Part shown: piece after piece, positions 9,401 to 16,841 of the stretch
Layout: each line of letters starts with the position of its first letter
Position numbering within the stretch: position 1 is the stretch's first letter
NCBI GenBank assembly: GCA_945898095.1
Contig: CAMDHE010000022.1
Span: 1-45,826 of the forward strand
Direction: 5' to 3'
Source of the DNA: Roseateles toxinivorans
Lineage (GTDB): Bacteria; Pseudomonadota; Gammaproteobacteria; Burkholderiales; Burkholderiaceae_C
Length of the DNA: 45,826 nt
Notes under the pieces: model-generated
Told to the model about the DNA's origin: nothing
The model's input: the letters and a program-made list of their open reading frames with translations, nothing else
The model's database searches: none
Translations under genes and position numbers: made by a program

Positions 9401-9976
9401 GCGCTGGTGACGGCAACACGCGAGGCCGAGCATCGCGCAACCGGCGAGGAAGGCGTCCTGAGCCAGGCCGTGGCCCGCTACTTTGCCAAGCTGATGGGCT
9501 ACAAGGACGAATACGAAGTGGCGCGCCTGTACAGCTTGCCCAGCTTCCGCCAGCAGTTGGAGGCTGAGTTCGAAGGCGTGCAGGGCATACGCCTGAACCT
9601 CGCACCGCCGCTGTTCTCGAAACGCGATCCGCAGACCGGGCATTTGCTCAAGCGCAGCTTCGGGCCCTGGATCTTCAAGGCCATGCAGGTATTGGCCAGC
9701 TTGCGTGGGCTGCGCGGCACCGCCTTCGACCTGTTTGGCTACACCGAGGAGCGGCGGATGGAGCGCGCCCTGGTGGCTGAGTACGAGGCGCTGATCGCTC
9801 AACTCTGCACAACACTGAGCGCCGAGAAGCTTGAACTGGCGGTACAGATTGCCAGCGTGCCTGAGCAGATTCGCGGCTTCGGCCATATCAAGGAGGCCAA
9901 GGTCGTGCAGGCCCGCGCCGCCTGGGCCCTTTTGATCTCGCAACTGCACGCGCCAGCCTTGGCCCGCGCGGCATGA
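6491..9976 (+). CDS. Indolepyruvate:ferredoxin oxidoreductase, fused alpha/gamma type
   Basis: A 1161-residue protein of the long single-chain IOR form common in alpha- and betaproteobacteria. It oxidatively decarboxylates aryl (and some branched) 2-oxo acids to acyl-CoA with ThDP and iron-sulfur clusters, in the cytoplasm. The N-terminal part carries the pyruvate-oxidoreductase-type domain (GYRGSPLGGLDQ near residue 55) and the ThDP domain (residues about 430-560). Two cysteine groups for Fe-S clusters follow (about residues 635-650, CEGCGDC, and 667-682, SCNKDYSCVKGFC). The gamma domain begins near residue 720 (GIGGTGVITVG), ahead of a C-terminal extension. In this operon it could convert an aromatic 2-oxo acid, released from an unusual amino acid, to its arylacetyl-CoA (inference). 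Confidence 0.93.
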   Translation: MTTVMQEIHLDDKFTAIKGKVLINGNQALVRALLLQRERDRRAGLNTAGYVSGYRGSPLGGLDQALWAQRPHLDKADVVFEPGINEDLAATAVWGTQQLAVMGDATVDGVFAMWYGKGPGVDRSGDPFKHGNYSGTHPQGGVLLVYGDDHPGKSSTIANHSQQALAANSIPTLYPADVSEFATFSLLGWAMSRYSGCWIGMKVVNETAEQSMTCDFDLDQFQVDLPDSGPLPPEGIHYRGVYAAAREELILRRYKLPLVQRFARANKIDRVTLGDDQARLGIVTSGKNWHDVRLALKTLGIDEARARALGIAVYKVGLMWPLEPEGLSEFAAGKTELLVVEEKSAFIESQAASILYNQATRPRITGKTDDAGQALLNADLGFEAMELALVIAARLRSIGIHDEALSLMTEAARSCRQVLMAIASPAEARRMPFFCSGCPHGTSTQLPEGSKAMSGIGCHGMAALSRPDTLMPTQMGGEGMSWVGMHRFTRRKHVFQNLGDGTYYHSGLLAIRAAVASGANITYKLLYNDAVAMTGGQPIDGPISVAQMAHQVLHEGVQRLILVSDDPTRHKSADLPAGIRIEHRDRLDAIQRELRETPGCTVILYEQTCAAEKRRRRKRGEMVDPQQRLFIYDAVCEGCGDCAAQSSCVSIEAKETALGRKRKINQSSCNKDYSCVKGFCPSFVSVEGAKPRRMKSLTAPEALFERIPAPSIASIGELSYGIMIPGIGGTGVITVGAVLAMAAHLEGKAVSTYDMTGLSQKNGAVYSHLQIASSTAGLRGNRLGLGDAALVLGFDMVAALGDDAFRTLAPNSSRFIGNQRLQPTAALMSNPDATLDFGLLARKVAEKLPPERMHFLDATGLATSLLGDAIATNFFLVGAALQLGWLPISLEAILRAIELNAVQVEFNKRALGFGRLWIHERATVEAMLSQAQPSAPAVHAAQPVSLDALISAQVERLTAYQNLTYAERYLALVTATREAEHRATGEEGVLSQAVARYFAKLMGYKDEYEVARLYSLPSFRQQLEAEFEGVQGIRLNLAPPLFSKRDPQTGHLLKRSFGPWIFKAMQVLASLRGLRGTAFDLFGYTEERRMERALVAEYEALIAQLCTTLSAEKLELAVQIASVPEQIRGFGHIKEAKVVQARAAWALLISQLHAPALARAA

Positions 9977-9990
9977 GGGTGCGCTGAGCC

Positions 9991-10338
9991 ATGAGCCCCG
10001 AACAAGTGGTGCAGCGGCAACTCGATGCCTACAACGCCAAGAACCTGGACGCCTTCATCGCCTGCTATGCCGATGACGTGCGCCTGTTTCGCCTAGCCGA
10101 AGCGCTGCCGATGATTGCCGGCAAGGCCGCCCTGGCGACCTTTTATGCTGAACACCGTTTCAATCGCCCCCAGCTCCATGCACGCTTGATGTCGCGCATG
10201 GTTCTGGGCAACAAGGTGATCGATCACGAACTGGTCGCCGGCCTCAGTGATGCGTCGGACGAACCTGTGCACGCCGCGGTGGTCTTTCAGGTGGACCAGA
10301 GCCTTATCAAGAATGTATGGATACTCGATGCAAGCTGA
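9991..10338 (+). CDS. NTF2-like / SnoaL-like small protein (steroid-isomerase fold)
   Basis: A 115-residue protein. The opening QRQLDAYNAKNLDAF and ACYADDVRLF are the usual N-terminal signature of the NTF2-like cone fold; an IAGKAALATFY segment follows and the chain ends in a strand-rich part. These proteins act as isomerases, cyclases or hydrolase partners, or only bind ligands, so no reaction can be assigned. It starts 14 bases after the IOR stop and ends 21 bases before the amidohydrolase, so it belongs to the same plus-strand operon. A cytoplasmic location is likely, since no signal is seen. Confidence 0.75.
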   Translation: MSPEQVVQRQLDAYNAKNLDAFIACYADDVRLFRLAEALPMIAGKAALATFYAEHRFNRPQLHARLMSRMVLGNKVIDHELVAGLSDASDEPVHAAVVFQVDQSLIKNVWILDAS

Positions 10339-10359
10339 TATCGCGATGAGGCAAAAAAG

Positions 10360-11616
10360 ATGACAACACCGATTTTGTTCAAGAACGCGCGCGTCTTTGA
10401 CGGCAGCAGCGCCGACTGCCCCGAAGGCATGTGGGTGCTCGTCGCCGATGGCTTGATCCAGGAGATCTCGTCCACGCCAATAGCGGCGCCCCATGCTCAG
10501 TCCATCGACTGTGCCGGCCGCACGCTGATGCCCGGCCTGATCGACGCCCACGTGCACGCCTTTGCCAGCGACGTGAACGTCGCCAACCTGGAAAGCCTGG
10601 GTGAGACCTATCGAACGGCGCACGCCGTACGCATGCTGGGGCATTCGCTCCAGTGCGGCTTCACAACGGTGCGGGATGTCGGCGGAGGCAACTACTCGCT
10701 CTATCGCGCGCTTGCTGATGGATTGATTACGGGACCGCGCTACCTTTACTCGGGCAAGGTTCTGTCCATGACCGGCGGGCATGGTGACTTCCGCGACATG
10801 TCGGAGCGTCCACGCTATCAATCGACATGCGCCTGTTCCAGCGGATCGCTGTTCAACGCTGTGGCAGTCATTGCCGACGGGGTCGATGAATGCATCAAGG
10901 CCGCCCGCGATGAGCTGCGCCAGGGTGCTCATTGCATCAAGATCATGGGGTCGGGCGGCGTTGCATCGCTGACCGATCCGATCTGGATGAACCAGTATCG
11001 CGAGGATGAAATCCGCGCGATTGTTCGGGAATGCGAAGAACGGCGAAGCTATGTGACGGCACACTGCCACCCAGCCAGTGCCGTGCGGCGCTGCGTGGAA
11101 TATGGCGTTCGAACCATTGAGCACGGCACTTTGATCGATGACGAAACGGCCCGCTTTGTTGCCGCACATGGCGCTTACATCGTGCCGACCATGGCGACGA
11201 TTTTTGCGCTCACTGAGCTTGGACGTGAACTGGGATTTCCTGCCGAGAGTCAGTTGAAAATGGACGTCGCTTTCAAGTCTGCACTTTCAGGTATGGACGC
11301 CATGCGTCGAGCGAACGTGAAAGTTTGCTTTGGCACCGATCTGCTCGGGAAGACCTACACCCAGCAATGCCGCGAATTCCTTTTGCGCAGCGAGGTTTTC
11401 ACGCCGGTGGAGATCCTGCGCCAAGCCACGACGATGAATCCCGAGATGATGATGATGTCCGGGCGCCTAGGTTGCGTGGCCGTAGGTGCCGAAGCCGACC
11501 TGCTGCTCGTCGATGGCGACCCGCTGAGCGACATCTCGCTGCTAGCCGCCGACGGCAGGCACCTGAGCGTGATCTTGCGCGGCGGCGAGCTGATTAAACC
11601 TAGATCCGGCAGTTGA
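10360..11616 (+). CDS. Metal-dependent amidohydrolase (COG1228 type, imidazolonepropionase/Xaa-dipeptidase-like), copy 1
   Basis: A 418-residue amidohydrolase with a full binuclear metal site: His64-x-His66 (DAHVHAF), a probable carboxylated Lys194 (CIKIMGSGG), His235 (TAHCHP), His255 (IEHGT) and Asp327 (FGTDLLG). Another conserved His is His141 (TGGHGD). Characterised members of this group hydrolyse C-terminal Lys/Arg/Pro peptides or cyclic amides, which suits the peptide-rich setting, but the substrate is unknown. A GAGG ribosome site precedes the ATG. The last codons (Lys-Pro-Arg-Ser-Gly-Ser-stop) lie within the terminal repeat of a MITE-like element. From 11350 onward the gene is almost identical to copy 2 (35801-37054), while the 5' part has many silent and coding differences. 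Confidence 0.9.
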   Translation: MTTPILFKNARVFDGSSADCPEGMWVLVADGLIQEISSTPIAAPHAQSIDCAGRTLMPGLIDAHVHAFASDVNVANLESLGETYRTAHAVRMLGHSLQCGFTTVRDVGGGNYSLYRALADGLITGPRYLYSGKVLSMTGGHGDFRDMSERPRYQSTCACSSGSLFNAVAVIADGVDECIKAARDELRQGAHCIKIMGSGGVASLTDPIWMNQYREDEIRAIVRECEERRSYVTAHCHPASAVRRCVEYGVRTIEHGTLIDDETARFVAAHGAYIVPTMATIFALTELGRELGFPAESQLKMDVAFKSALSGMDAMRRANVKVCFGTDLLGKTYTQQCREFLLRSEVFTPVEILRQATTMNPEMMMMSGRLGCVAVGAEADLLLVDGDPLSDISLLAADGRHLSVILRGGELIKPRSGS

Positions 11617-11893
11617 CCGCTTCCCACTGCCGCGAAGGCTTCTTGCCCATTGAGATTTCGCTCTCCGCCAGCCATCACCCAGCGGGTGAGAACGCTGCGC
11701 AGCCGATTGAGCCGCGCTACGGCACGCCGACTGCGTTGCTTCTCCTGGTGGGCATCAGCCCACTGCGTCGGCGCGCCTTGCCCGCGCACCGCATCGCAGC
11801 CCACTCGGCCGCGCCCAACTACCGGATCTAGGTTTCAAAAACAGGCACCACTGACGCGCCTCGAAGTATTGCCTCGACTCAGGGGGGGCTTGG
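11350..11893 (+). repeat. Long direct repeat, copy 1 (amidohydrolase 3' end + MITE + tail)
   Basis: About 540 bases that recur in the same orientation at 36788-37322, exactly 25,438 bases away. By eye there are about 5 differences in the 267 coding bases and about 11 in the 240-base element. Similarity falls sharply just upstream of 11350, although the two genes are homologous throughout, which suggests recent gene conversion or recombination. The right end fades after the motif CCTCGACTCAGGGGG. Confidence 0.85.
11596..11835 (+). mobile_element. MITE-like element with 20-bp terminal inverted repeats, copy 1
   Basis: Left end AAACCTAGATCCGGCAGTTG (11596-11615) and the reverse complement of 11816-11835 match at 19 of 20 positions. 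The enclosed unit is 240 bases and shows no transposase. A second unit of the same length is at 37034-37273. The left repeat contributes the last codons and the TGA of the amidohydrolase. No clear target-site duplication is visible. The minus-strand frames across it are open but look like chance frames. Confidence 0.7.
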
Positions 11894-11984
11894 CAGCTTG
11901 GTCCTCGATCACCAGCAGCACGGCGATACGGCAATACGGCACCACCTCGGCAGCCATGGAGGCGCCGGCCATGCCGGCAGCTCA
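11836..11984. other. Convergent intergenic tail
   Basis: Sequence between the element and the stop of the minus-strand CocE gene. Its first ~58 bases resemble the segment after element copy 2, including the run CCTCGACTCAGGGGG that there contains the pxpC stop codon. A GCCGGC-CAT-GCCGGC stem (about 11968-11982) is present but lacks a T-run, so I do not call a terminator. Confidence 0.4.
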
Positions 11985-13760
11985 TCAGAGCCAGGGACGC
12001 AGTGGCAAGCTGAGTGTGCTGCCGCCGGCGCCGCAAAATACATCGAATCGTTCGGGGCCGCCGTTGGAGTAAGTCTCAAACATGTGCGTGTCGGCGCCCC
12101 CGATGGCGATTCGAAGACGATGGCCGGACTTGATGCGTGCGGCAATAGAGCTCAGCGCAAACTCAACTCGAATTCGTTGGCCGGGTGAGATCTCCAACGC
12201 ATCAGCTCGGGCATAGCTGTGCGGCACCGGGCCTTGGTCATAGGGCAGACCGGCAGGGTCGGCGAGCTTGCGATGGATCGCCCTGAACTGCCCTTCGGTC
12301 AGGAAGGTCACGCAGCCGTCAGGTGCCACGACTTCCAGATAGACGAAAAAGGCCGGATCACTGGACTGCGCTGCAGCTTCCAGCGCGAGCACCGGCATGC
12401 CCGCAAGTTCCATGTCGGCACTCATCGGCTCGCTGTCATAAGTCATCAAGCGGGCATCTGGCTCGGCCCGGTCACCGTAGTCGGCAGGCAGCCCCCACTT
12501 CTGTCCAGCCCAGCGAGAACTCGGGCCACTGCTGGTGGTCAGGTCGATGTCTTTGCGGTCCACCCCGGCGGGGCCGGGCTCGTCAGCAAGCTTGCCCCCG
12601 GCAGCGAAGCTGAAAATCCGCTGTGTCATCCCTGGGGGCGGCCAGGTTGGTGACTTGCGAAACTCATTCCCGCCCAGGACCCAGTAATTCACGACACGGG
12701 CGACCGATTCCCCTCGATCAACCCGTTCAACGAAACTGCCGATCAGCTCCAGCAAGCGCTCGGTGCTCGGGCGCGGCGTGCGGTCGTCGGTGATGAAGGG
12801 GTCACAACCCGTCATGTTGCCGTGATCGTTGGGCGTAATCCACACCTCCATCGGTACTTCAGGCGCGGACAGGAACCGCGCCAGGGCGCTGTCCGCCGTG
12901 CCGGCGTCCATCCAGCTGCCCCAGTACTGCACCGGCTTGCGCTCGCGCCGAATGCCGGCCAATGCACTCGCCGGAGATGAGGCAAACAGCCGGTAGCCGT
13001 TGGCCCCGAGATCGTCGCGAAAACTTACGCCCAGCCAGTCCTGCGGCCACCAGCGCTGCTTGTCCTGCAAGGCCGCGTGCAGTTTGCTGCAGTCGACGTC
13101 GGCGTCGACCGGCTGGATCTGCGGAAAAAGCGCGGGCAGGTCCTCGCGGCGTAGCCGACCATCGAGGTCCAAGCCGTCGATCGACTGGGCCAGGTCCATC
13201 TGCCGGGTGCGCAACCCCCAGTCGATGATGAAGCCGGTGTTGGTCACGCCGCCCGGGTAAAACAGATGTTGGTAGACGTCGAAATCGGCTTGCATCGGAA
13301 TCGCGCCGACGAGACCTGGCGCGGGCCGGGAGGTGGCCATGTCGGCGGTGTCGGCCAGATAGCTCGAGCCGATGGCGATCACCTTGCCATTCGACCAAGC
13401 TCGCGTCGCCAGGTGGGCAACGATCTCCTCGGTGTCGGCCTGCTGCTCGGGCGACAGCTCGGTGCGGCGCAGCCCAAAGCTGGCGGTCGAGCCCCGCGTG
13501 TCCACGCTGGCCACCACATAACCTCGTGCGAGCAGCGCCAGCAAGCGTGGCTCTCTACCAGCGCCAGCGCGGCCGTAGCGCGTTTGGGCCAGCAAAGTCA
13601 GCACCGGTGTTGCTGGCGGCACATGCTCGGGGAAGTAGAGATTCAAGGCGATCTCGACGCCGTCTCGCATCGCGATGTAGTACGACATATCGCTGCGCCG
13701 CACCGGTGGCAGGCTCCAGGGCTTGGGCACCAGGTCAGCGGACTGTGGAGGGGTTGTCAT
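11985..13760 (-). CDS. CocE/NonD family serine hydrolase (X-Pro dipeptidyl-peptidase S15 fold)
   Basis: A 591-residue enzyme. Its alpha/beta hydrolase core has Ser133 in GSSYLA, Asp285 in GSWMDAG and His313 in NDHGN; the 28-residue Asp-to-His gap equals that of cocaine esterase CocE (259/287). A jelly-roll domain typical of the C-terminal X-Pro peptidase family follows (about residues 370-590). Members cleave esters, acyl amides or Xaa-Pro peptides. There is no signal peptide. It is the last gene of the long minus-strand operon, 27 bases after the acyl-CoA ligase, and faces amidohydrolase copy 1 tail to tail. Two other CocE-type genes (26253-28169 and 28166-29953) are in the same operon but differ in their active-site surroundings. 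Confidence 0.87.
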   Translation of the reverse strand: MTTPPQSADLVPKPWSLPPVRRSDMSYYIAMRDGVEIALNLYFPEHVPPATPVLTLLAQTRYGRAGAGREPRLLALLARGYVVASVDTRGSTASFGLRRTELSPEQQADTEEIVAHLATRAWSNGKVIAIGSSYLADTADMATSRPAPGLVGAIPMQADFDVYQHLFYPGGVTNTGFIIDWGLRTRQMDLAQSIDGLDLDGRLRREDLPALFPQIQPVDADVDCSKLHAALQDKQRWWPQDWLGVSFRDDLGANGYRLFASSPASALAGIRRERKPVQYWGSWMDAGTADSALARFLSAPEVPMEVWITPNDHGNMTGCDPFITDDRTPRPSTERLLELIGSFVERVDRGESVARVVNYWVLGGNEFRKSPTWPPPGMTQRIFSFAAGGKLADEPGPAGVDRKDIDLTTSSGPSSRWAGQKWGLPADYGDRAEPDARLMTYDSEPMSADMELAGMPVLALEAAAQSSDPAFFVYLEVVAPDGCVTFLTEGQFRAIHRKLADPAGLPYDQGPVPHSYARADALEISPGQRIRVEFALSSIAARIKSGHRLRIAIGGADTHMFETYSNGGPERFDVFCGAGGSTLSLPLRPWL

Positions 13761-13787
13761 GCGTATTCCAGATGGCGGCGCTTGAGT

Positions 13788-15398
13788 TCAGTGCGCTGTG
13801 TCAGCGAGGTTCTCCAAAGACCATTGGCGCAGGGCGACCTTGTCGAGCTTGTGAATCGGCAGCATCGGCAGGTTCTCGCGCACATGGATCAGCTTGGGGA
13901 CCTTGTAGTTGGCGAGGTGTTCGCGGCACAGCACAAGCAGTTCCTCCGCGCTGGGCGCCCTGGGGTCCCCCGCTCGCACCAACACCCAGGCGTGGCCGAT
14001 TTCGTTATAGACCGGGTCCGGCAGGCTGATCACAGCGGCCATCTCGACGCCGGGGTGCTTCTCCAGCACCAGTTCGATCTCGCGCGGATAGATGTTGTAG
14101 CCACCGCTCTTGAACATCTCCCGGAGCCGGCCGGTGATGCGGTAATAGCCATCGGGTTGACGCTCGCCGATGTCCCCGGTGCGCAGCCAGCCATCGGCGG
14201 TGTAAGCGGCCGCGGTGGCCTCGGGCAGACCTAGGTAGCCACTCATCACGGTCGGCCCCTGGATCTGGATCTCACCGCTGGGCTCTGGCGTGGCGCCGCT
14301 GCCGTCCACATGGCCCAGGCGCAGCGGGATGTGGGCGTCGGGCAGCCCTACGCACAGCGCCAGGGTGTCGTCGTCCGCACCCGCCGGCATATAGAGCACC
14401 TCGCCGCCGGTCTCGGTCATGCCGTAGCTGGTGAACAGATTCGGACAATAGGCCCGCAGGCGTTCAATCAAGCCGCGCGGTGCAGCCGAGCCGCTCCAGA
14501 TCATCAATTGCAGCGACGCGAATGCAGCCGGGGCGGGGCGCACCTTGTCCAGCAGGATCTGGTACATCGTTGCGACCTGATGGATGACTGTTACGCGCTC
14601 CCGCTGGATCACACCCGGCAGCGCTGCCGGATCAAAGCGATCCATCAGCACATTCGTGCCACCCGCCACCAGCGCGTGACAGGTAATCTGGATGGCACCG
14701 CCGATGTGGTTGATCGGCGCGTTGTTGAGGATTCGAAACGGCTGGGCCCACCAGTGTTCGCACTGGATGCGAGCACTGGTCACGATGGCTCGGTGGCTGA
14801 GCAATGCGCCCTTGGGCTTGCCCGTGCTGCCTGAGGTGTAGACAATCAGTGCAGGGTCGCCGGGCAGGACCGCCGCAACGGCTGCAGCGTATGTGGCGAC
14901 CGGCAGGCCAACTCCGGTGCAGACAAAGTCGTCCCAGTCGATAAAGCCCGGCGCCGAACCCCGCAAGGCCACCACGGACACGCCGGCCAGCACATCCGCA
15001 CCGAGGACGTTTAATTCTTCCAGGTAGCTGCGTCCCTCGATCTCAAGCATGGCCACGACCAGGCTGGGGCGAGCGTCACTGAGCACGTGCCGGAATTCAT
15101 CCAGACGGTAGCGCGGATTCAGGCCCAGCCAAGTTGCACCGATGCGGGCCGCCGCGAGGTAATGAACCAGATGCTCCAAGCATGCGGTGGCGAGCATGGC
15201 GACACGGTCACCCCGCTTCACGCCGGCCACCAGCAGCGCCCGGGCGACGGCGGCGATCTGCGCCTCGAACTCGGCATAACTGAGCCGGCGGTCACCGTCC
15301 ACGATGGCCTCGCCATCCGGTGTCGCCCGGGCCCAATGTGCCGGGTAGTCACCCAGGCGCAGCAGGGCCGGTGTGCGGTTCATCGGCAGCTCACTCAT
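13788..15398 (-). CDS. Acyl-CoA synthetase (AMP-binding, class I adenylate-forming)
   Basis: A 536-residue ligase that activates a carboxylic acid with ATP and joins it to CoA. Visible motifs are the P-loop TSGSTGKPKG (residues 188-197), SYGMTETGG, the RTGD hinge region with YYRITGR, and a C-terminal lysine region (PIHKLDK) where the catalytic lysine lies. I place the start at 15398 because a GGAGG site precedes it and ATGAGTGA overlaps the MaoC stop; an upstream ATG at 15425 is possible. The acid is unknown; fatty, branched or aryl acids fit. With MaoC next door it could start side-chain or acyl-tail breakdown after hydrolysis of the imported compound (inference). Confidence 0.92.
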   Translation of the reverse strand: MSELPMNRTPALLRLGDYPAHWARATPDGEAIVDGDRRLSYAEFEAQIAAVARALLVAGVKRGDRVAMLATACLEHLVHYLAAARIGATWLGLNPRYRLDEFRHVLSDARPSLVVAMLEIEGRSYLEELNVLGADVLAGVSVVALRGSAPGFIDWDDFVCTGVGLPVATYAAAVAAVLPGDPALIVYTSGSTGKPKGALLSHRAIVTSARIQCEHWWAQPFRILNNAPINHIGGAIQITCHALVAGGTNVLMDRFDPAALPGVIQRERVTVIHQVATMYQILLDKVRPAPAAFASLQLMIWSGSAAPRGLIERLRAYCPNLFTSYGMTETGGEVLYMPAGADDDTLALCVGLPDAHIPLRLGHVDGSGATPEPSGEIQIQGPTVMSGYLGLPEATAAAYTADGWLRTGDIGERQPDGYYRITGRLREMFKSGGYNIYPREIELVLEKHPGVEMAAVISLPDPVYNEIGHAWVLVRAGDPRAPSAEELLVLCREHLANYKVPKLIHVRENLPMLPIHKLDKVALRQWSLENLADTAH

Positions 15399-15882
15399 GG
15401 CGCCCCTCCGCGCTGACCCAGACACATTCCCAGAGCGCGATCATGGCCGGCTTGGTCTGGCCTTCGATCTCGACCGTGCAATCCAGCACAAACAGCTTCT
15501 GCCCCGGCTTGCGCTCGCTCACTTCCTTCACGGTGAAGTGACCGCGAATGCGCGAATCAACAAGTACCGGCGCCACAAAGCGAAGTTCGCGGAAGCCGAA
15601 GTTCACCGGCCATCCCTCACTCGCATCGCCGTCCAACGCGTAATGGAGCACCTCGTAGAGCATCGCAGTGAGCATTGACAGGGTCAGGAAGCCAAAGGCG
15701 ATGGTCTTGCCGTGCACGCTGTGTTTGGCAGCAAAGGCGGGGTCGATGTGATGCGGATCGAAGTCTTCGGTGATGCCACCAAAGGCGGTGATGCGGCGCT
15801 GGTCCATCAGGAACCAGCCACTGCTGAAGGTCTCGCCGAGGTGCTGCTCGCTCGTTTGGGGGGTGAAGAATCTTTTACTCAT
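15391..15882 (-). CDS. MaoC-family enoyl-CoA hydratase-like protein
   Basis: A 163-residue single hot-dog protein. The hydratase-2 motif appears as EDFDPHH (Asp40, His45 as the catalytic pair, with Asp42 where most members have Asn), followed by HSVHGKTIAFG. It should add water to an enoyl-CoA in R-specific fashion or act as a related dehydratase. It overlaps the acyl-CoA ligase by 8 bases, so a shared thioester pathway is likely. The gap to the upstream esterase gene is 25 bases. Confidence 0.87.
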   Translation of the reverse strand: MSKRFFTPQTSEQHLGETFSSGWFLMDQRRITAFGGITEDFDPHHIDPAFAAKHSVHGKTIAFGFLTLSMLTAMLYEVLHYALDGDASEGWPVNFGFRELRFVAPVLVDSRIRGHFTVKEVSERKPGQKLFVLDCTVEIEGQTKPAMIALWECVWVSAEGRHE

Positions 15883-15907
15883 GGTTGTGGCCTCAATATC
15901 CTTTTCT

Positions 15908-16795
15908 TCAGCGCCCTGCCAGCGGCGGAAAGGCCATTTGCAGCGCCTTGGCGTAGACCACCGAGGGCAGGGTCACATGCGTCTCGCCCTCGGGGCAGTG
16001 GTAGCGCAGCGTGTAGCCCGGCGCGCCCGTCAGCGCCTGCAGGCGGGCGGCCAACTCGGCGGCGTTGTCGACCATGCGCGCCTTGTCGAGCACCTCGTGG
16101 ATCTTTTCCAGGCTGACCGAAACACTGGCCGGCAGGATGACGTCGGGCCGGGTCTGCTCGGTCGCACCAACGGCGATCAGCACCCGCGGCGCCACTTCGC
16201 CGGCCGCGACGCGGGCGGCAAAGGCCGCTTCATGGCCGAGCAATGCGCGGTGGTCCCACCAGATCGACGGGCTGAAGGCGACGAAGCTCTGGAACATCGT
16301 CGGCCGTGTGAACAGGGTGTAGAGCGCCGCCAGGCCGCCCAGCGAATGACCAAACAACGCCATTCGCGCCGTATCGACGACGTAGCGCTGCTGCACCTCC
16401 GCCAAGGCTTCTTGCGACAGCATGTCAAGAAAGCCGTCCAGCCCGCCGGAGGTGTAGTTCTCGCGCGCCTCGATCTTCATCTCGTCGGTGTCGTCGACGG
16501 TCGGCGTCAGGTCCAGGCCGCGCCGCGTGAGGCAGTCGTTGATGTCGTCGGTCGGGTAGGTCACGGCCACAACGAGCGCGGGTTCGCATTCGCCGCCGAT
16601 CACGCCGATCACGCGCAGCATGTCCACCGCCAAGCCGTGGTAGCCCGAGCCATCCAGCGCCCATAGCACCGGGTAGCCACCGGGCGGTGGCGGGGTCTCC
16701 GGCGCGGTCATCACCAGCCGGTAGTCGCGACCGTTGACCTTGGAGATGAACTCGAAGACTTGCGTGGGCTTCGTGGTCAGGGCGGGAATGCTCAT
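15908..16795 (-). CDS. Esterase of the IroE/esterase D type (PF00756), twin 1
   Basis: A 295-residue alpha/beta hydrolase with Ser151 in GHSLGG, LWALDGSGYHG in the oxyanion region and a C-terminal HCPEGETHVT segment supplying the histidine. Relatives hydrolyse ester bonds of siderophores (enterochelin, IroE) or S-formylglutathione. The start at 16795 (MSIPALTT) is chosen because the upstream extension is unlike the twin. It is clearly paralogous to the next gene (16842-17753). No signal peptide is seen. A TonB receptor at the head of the operon would also fit a siderophore-ester role, but no siderophore synthesis or ferric-reductase genes are present. Confidence 0.86.
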   Translation of the reverse strand: MSIPALTTKPTQVFEFISKVNGRDYRLVMTAPETPPPPGGYPVLWALDGSGYHGLAVDMLRVIGVIGGECEPALVVAVTYPTDDINDCLTRRGLDLTPTVDDTDEMKIEARENYTSGGLDGFLDMLSQEALAEVQQRYVVDTARMALFGHSLGGLAALYTLFTRPTMFQSFVAFSPSIWWDHRALLGHEAAFAARVAAGEVAPRVLIAVGATEQTRPDVILPASVSVSLEKIHEVLDKARMVDNAAELAARLQALTGAPGYTLRYHCPEGETHVTLPSVVYAKALQMAFPPLAGR

Positions 16796-16841
16796 CGTGT
16801 GGACCTCGCTCGCAGTGGCGTGCTTGCTTGCAGAAACGGTT

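Noticed and set aside
6386-9949. 1187-codon open frame on the minus strand opposite the indolepyruvate oxidoreductase.
   Set aside because: It is the mirror frame of a strongly conserved GC-rich gene. The translation is rich in His, Gln, Gly and Ala without any domain, and there is no ribosome site.
11355-11804. Minus-strand frame across the MITE-like element and the amidohydrolase end, present in both copies (also 36793-37287).
   Set aside because: Conserved only because the DNA is duplicated; it has no recognisable domain and overlaps a real gene.
11835-11957. 40-codon minus-strand frame in the convergent gap after element copy 1.
   Set aside because: No ribosome site, no family resemblance, and its end lies in repeat sequence.
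11968-11982. GCCGGC stem as a terminator for the converging genes.
   Set aside because: Short stem without a following T-run on either strand.
13266-14234. 322-codon plus-strand frame opposite the CocE and acyl-CoA ligase genes.
   Set aside because: Spans two real genes in antisense and has no motif.
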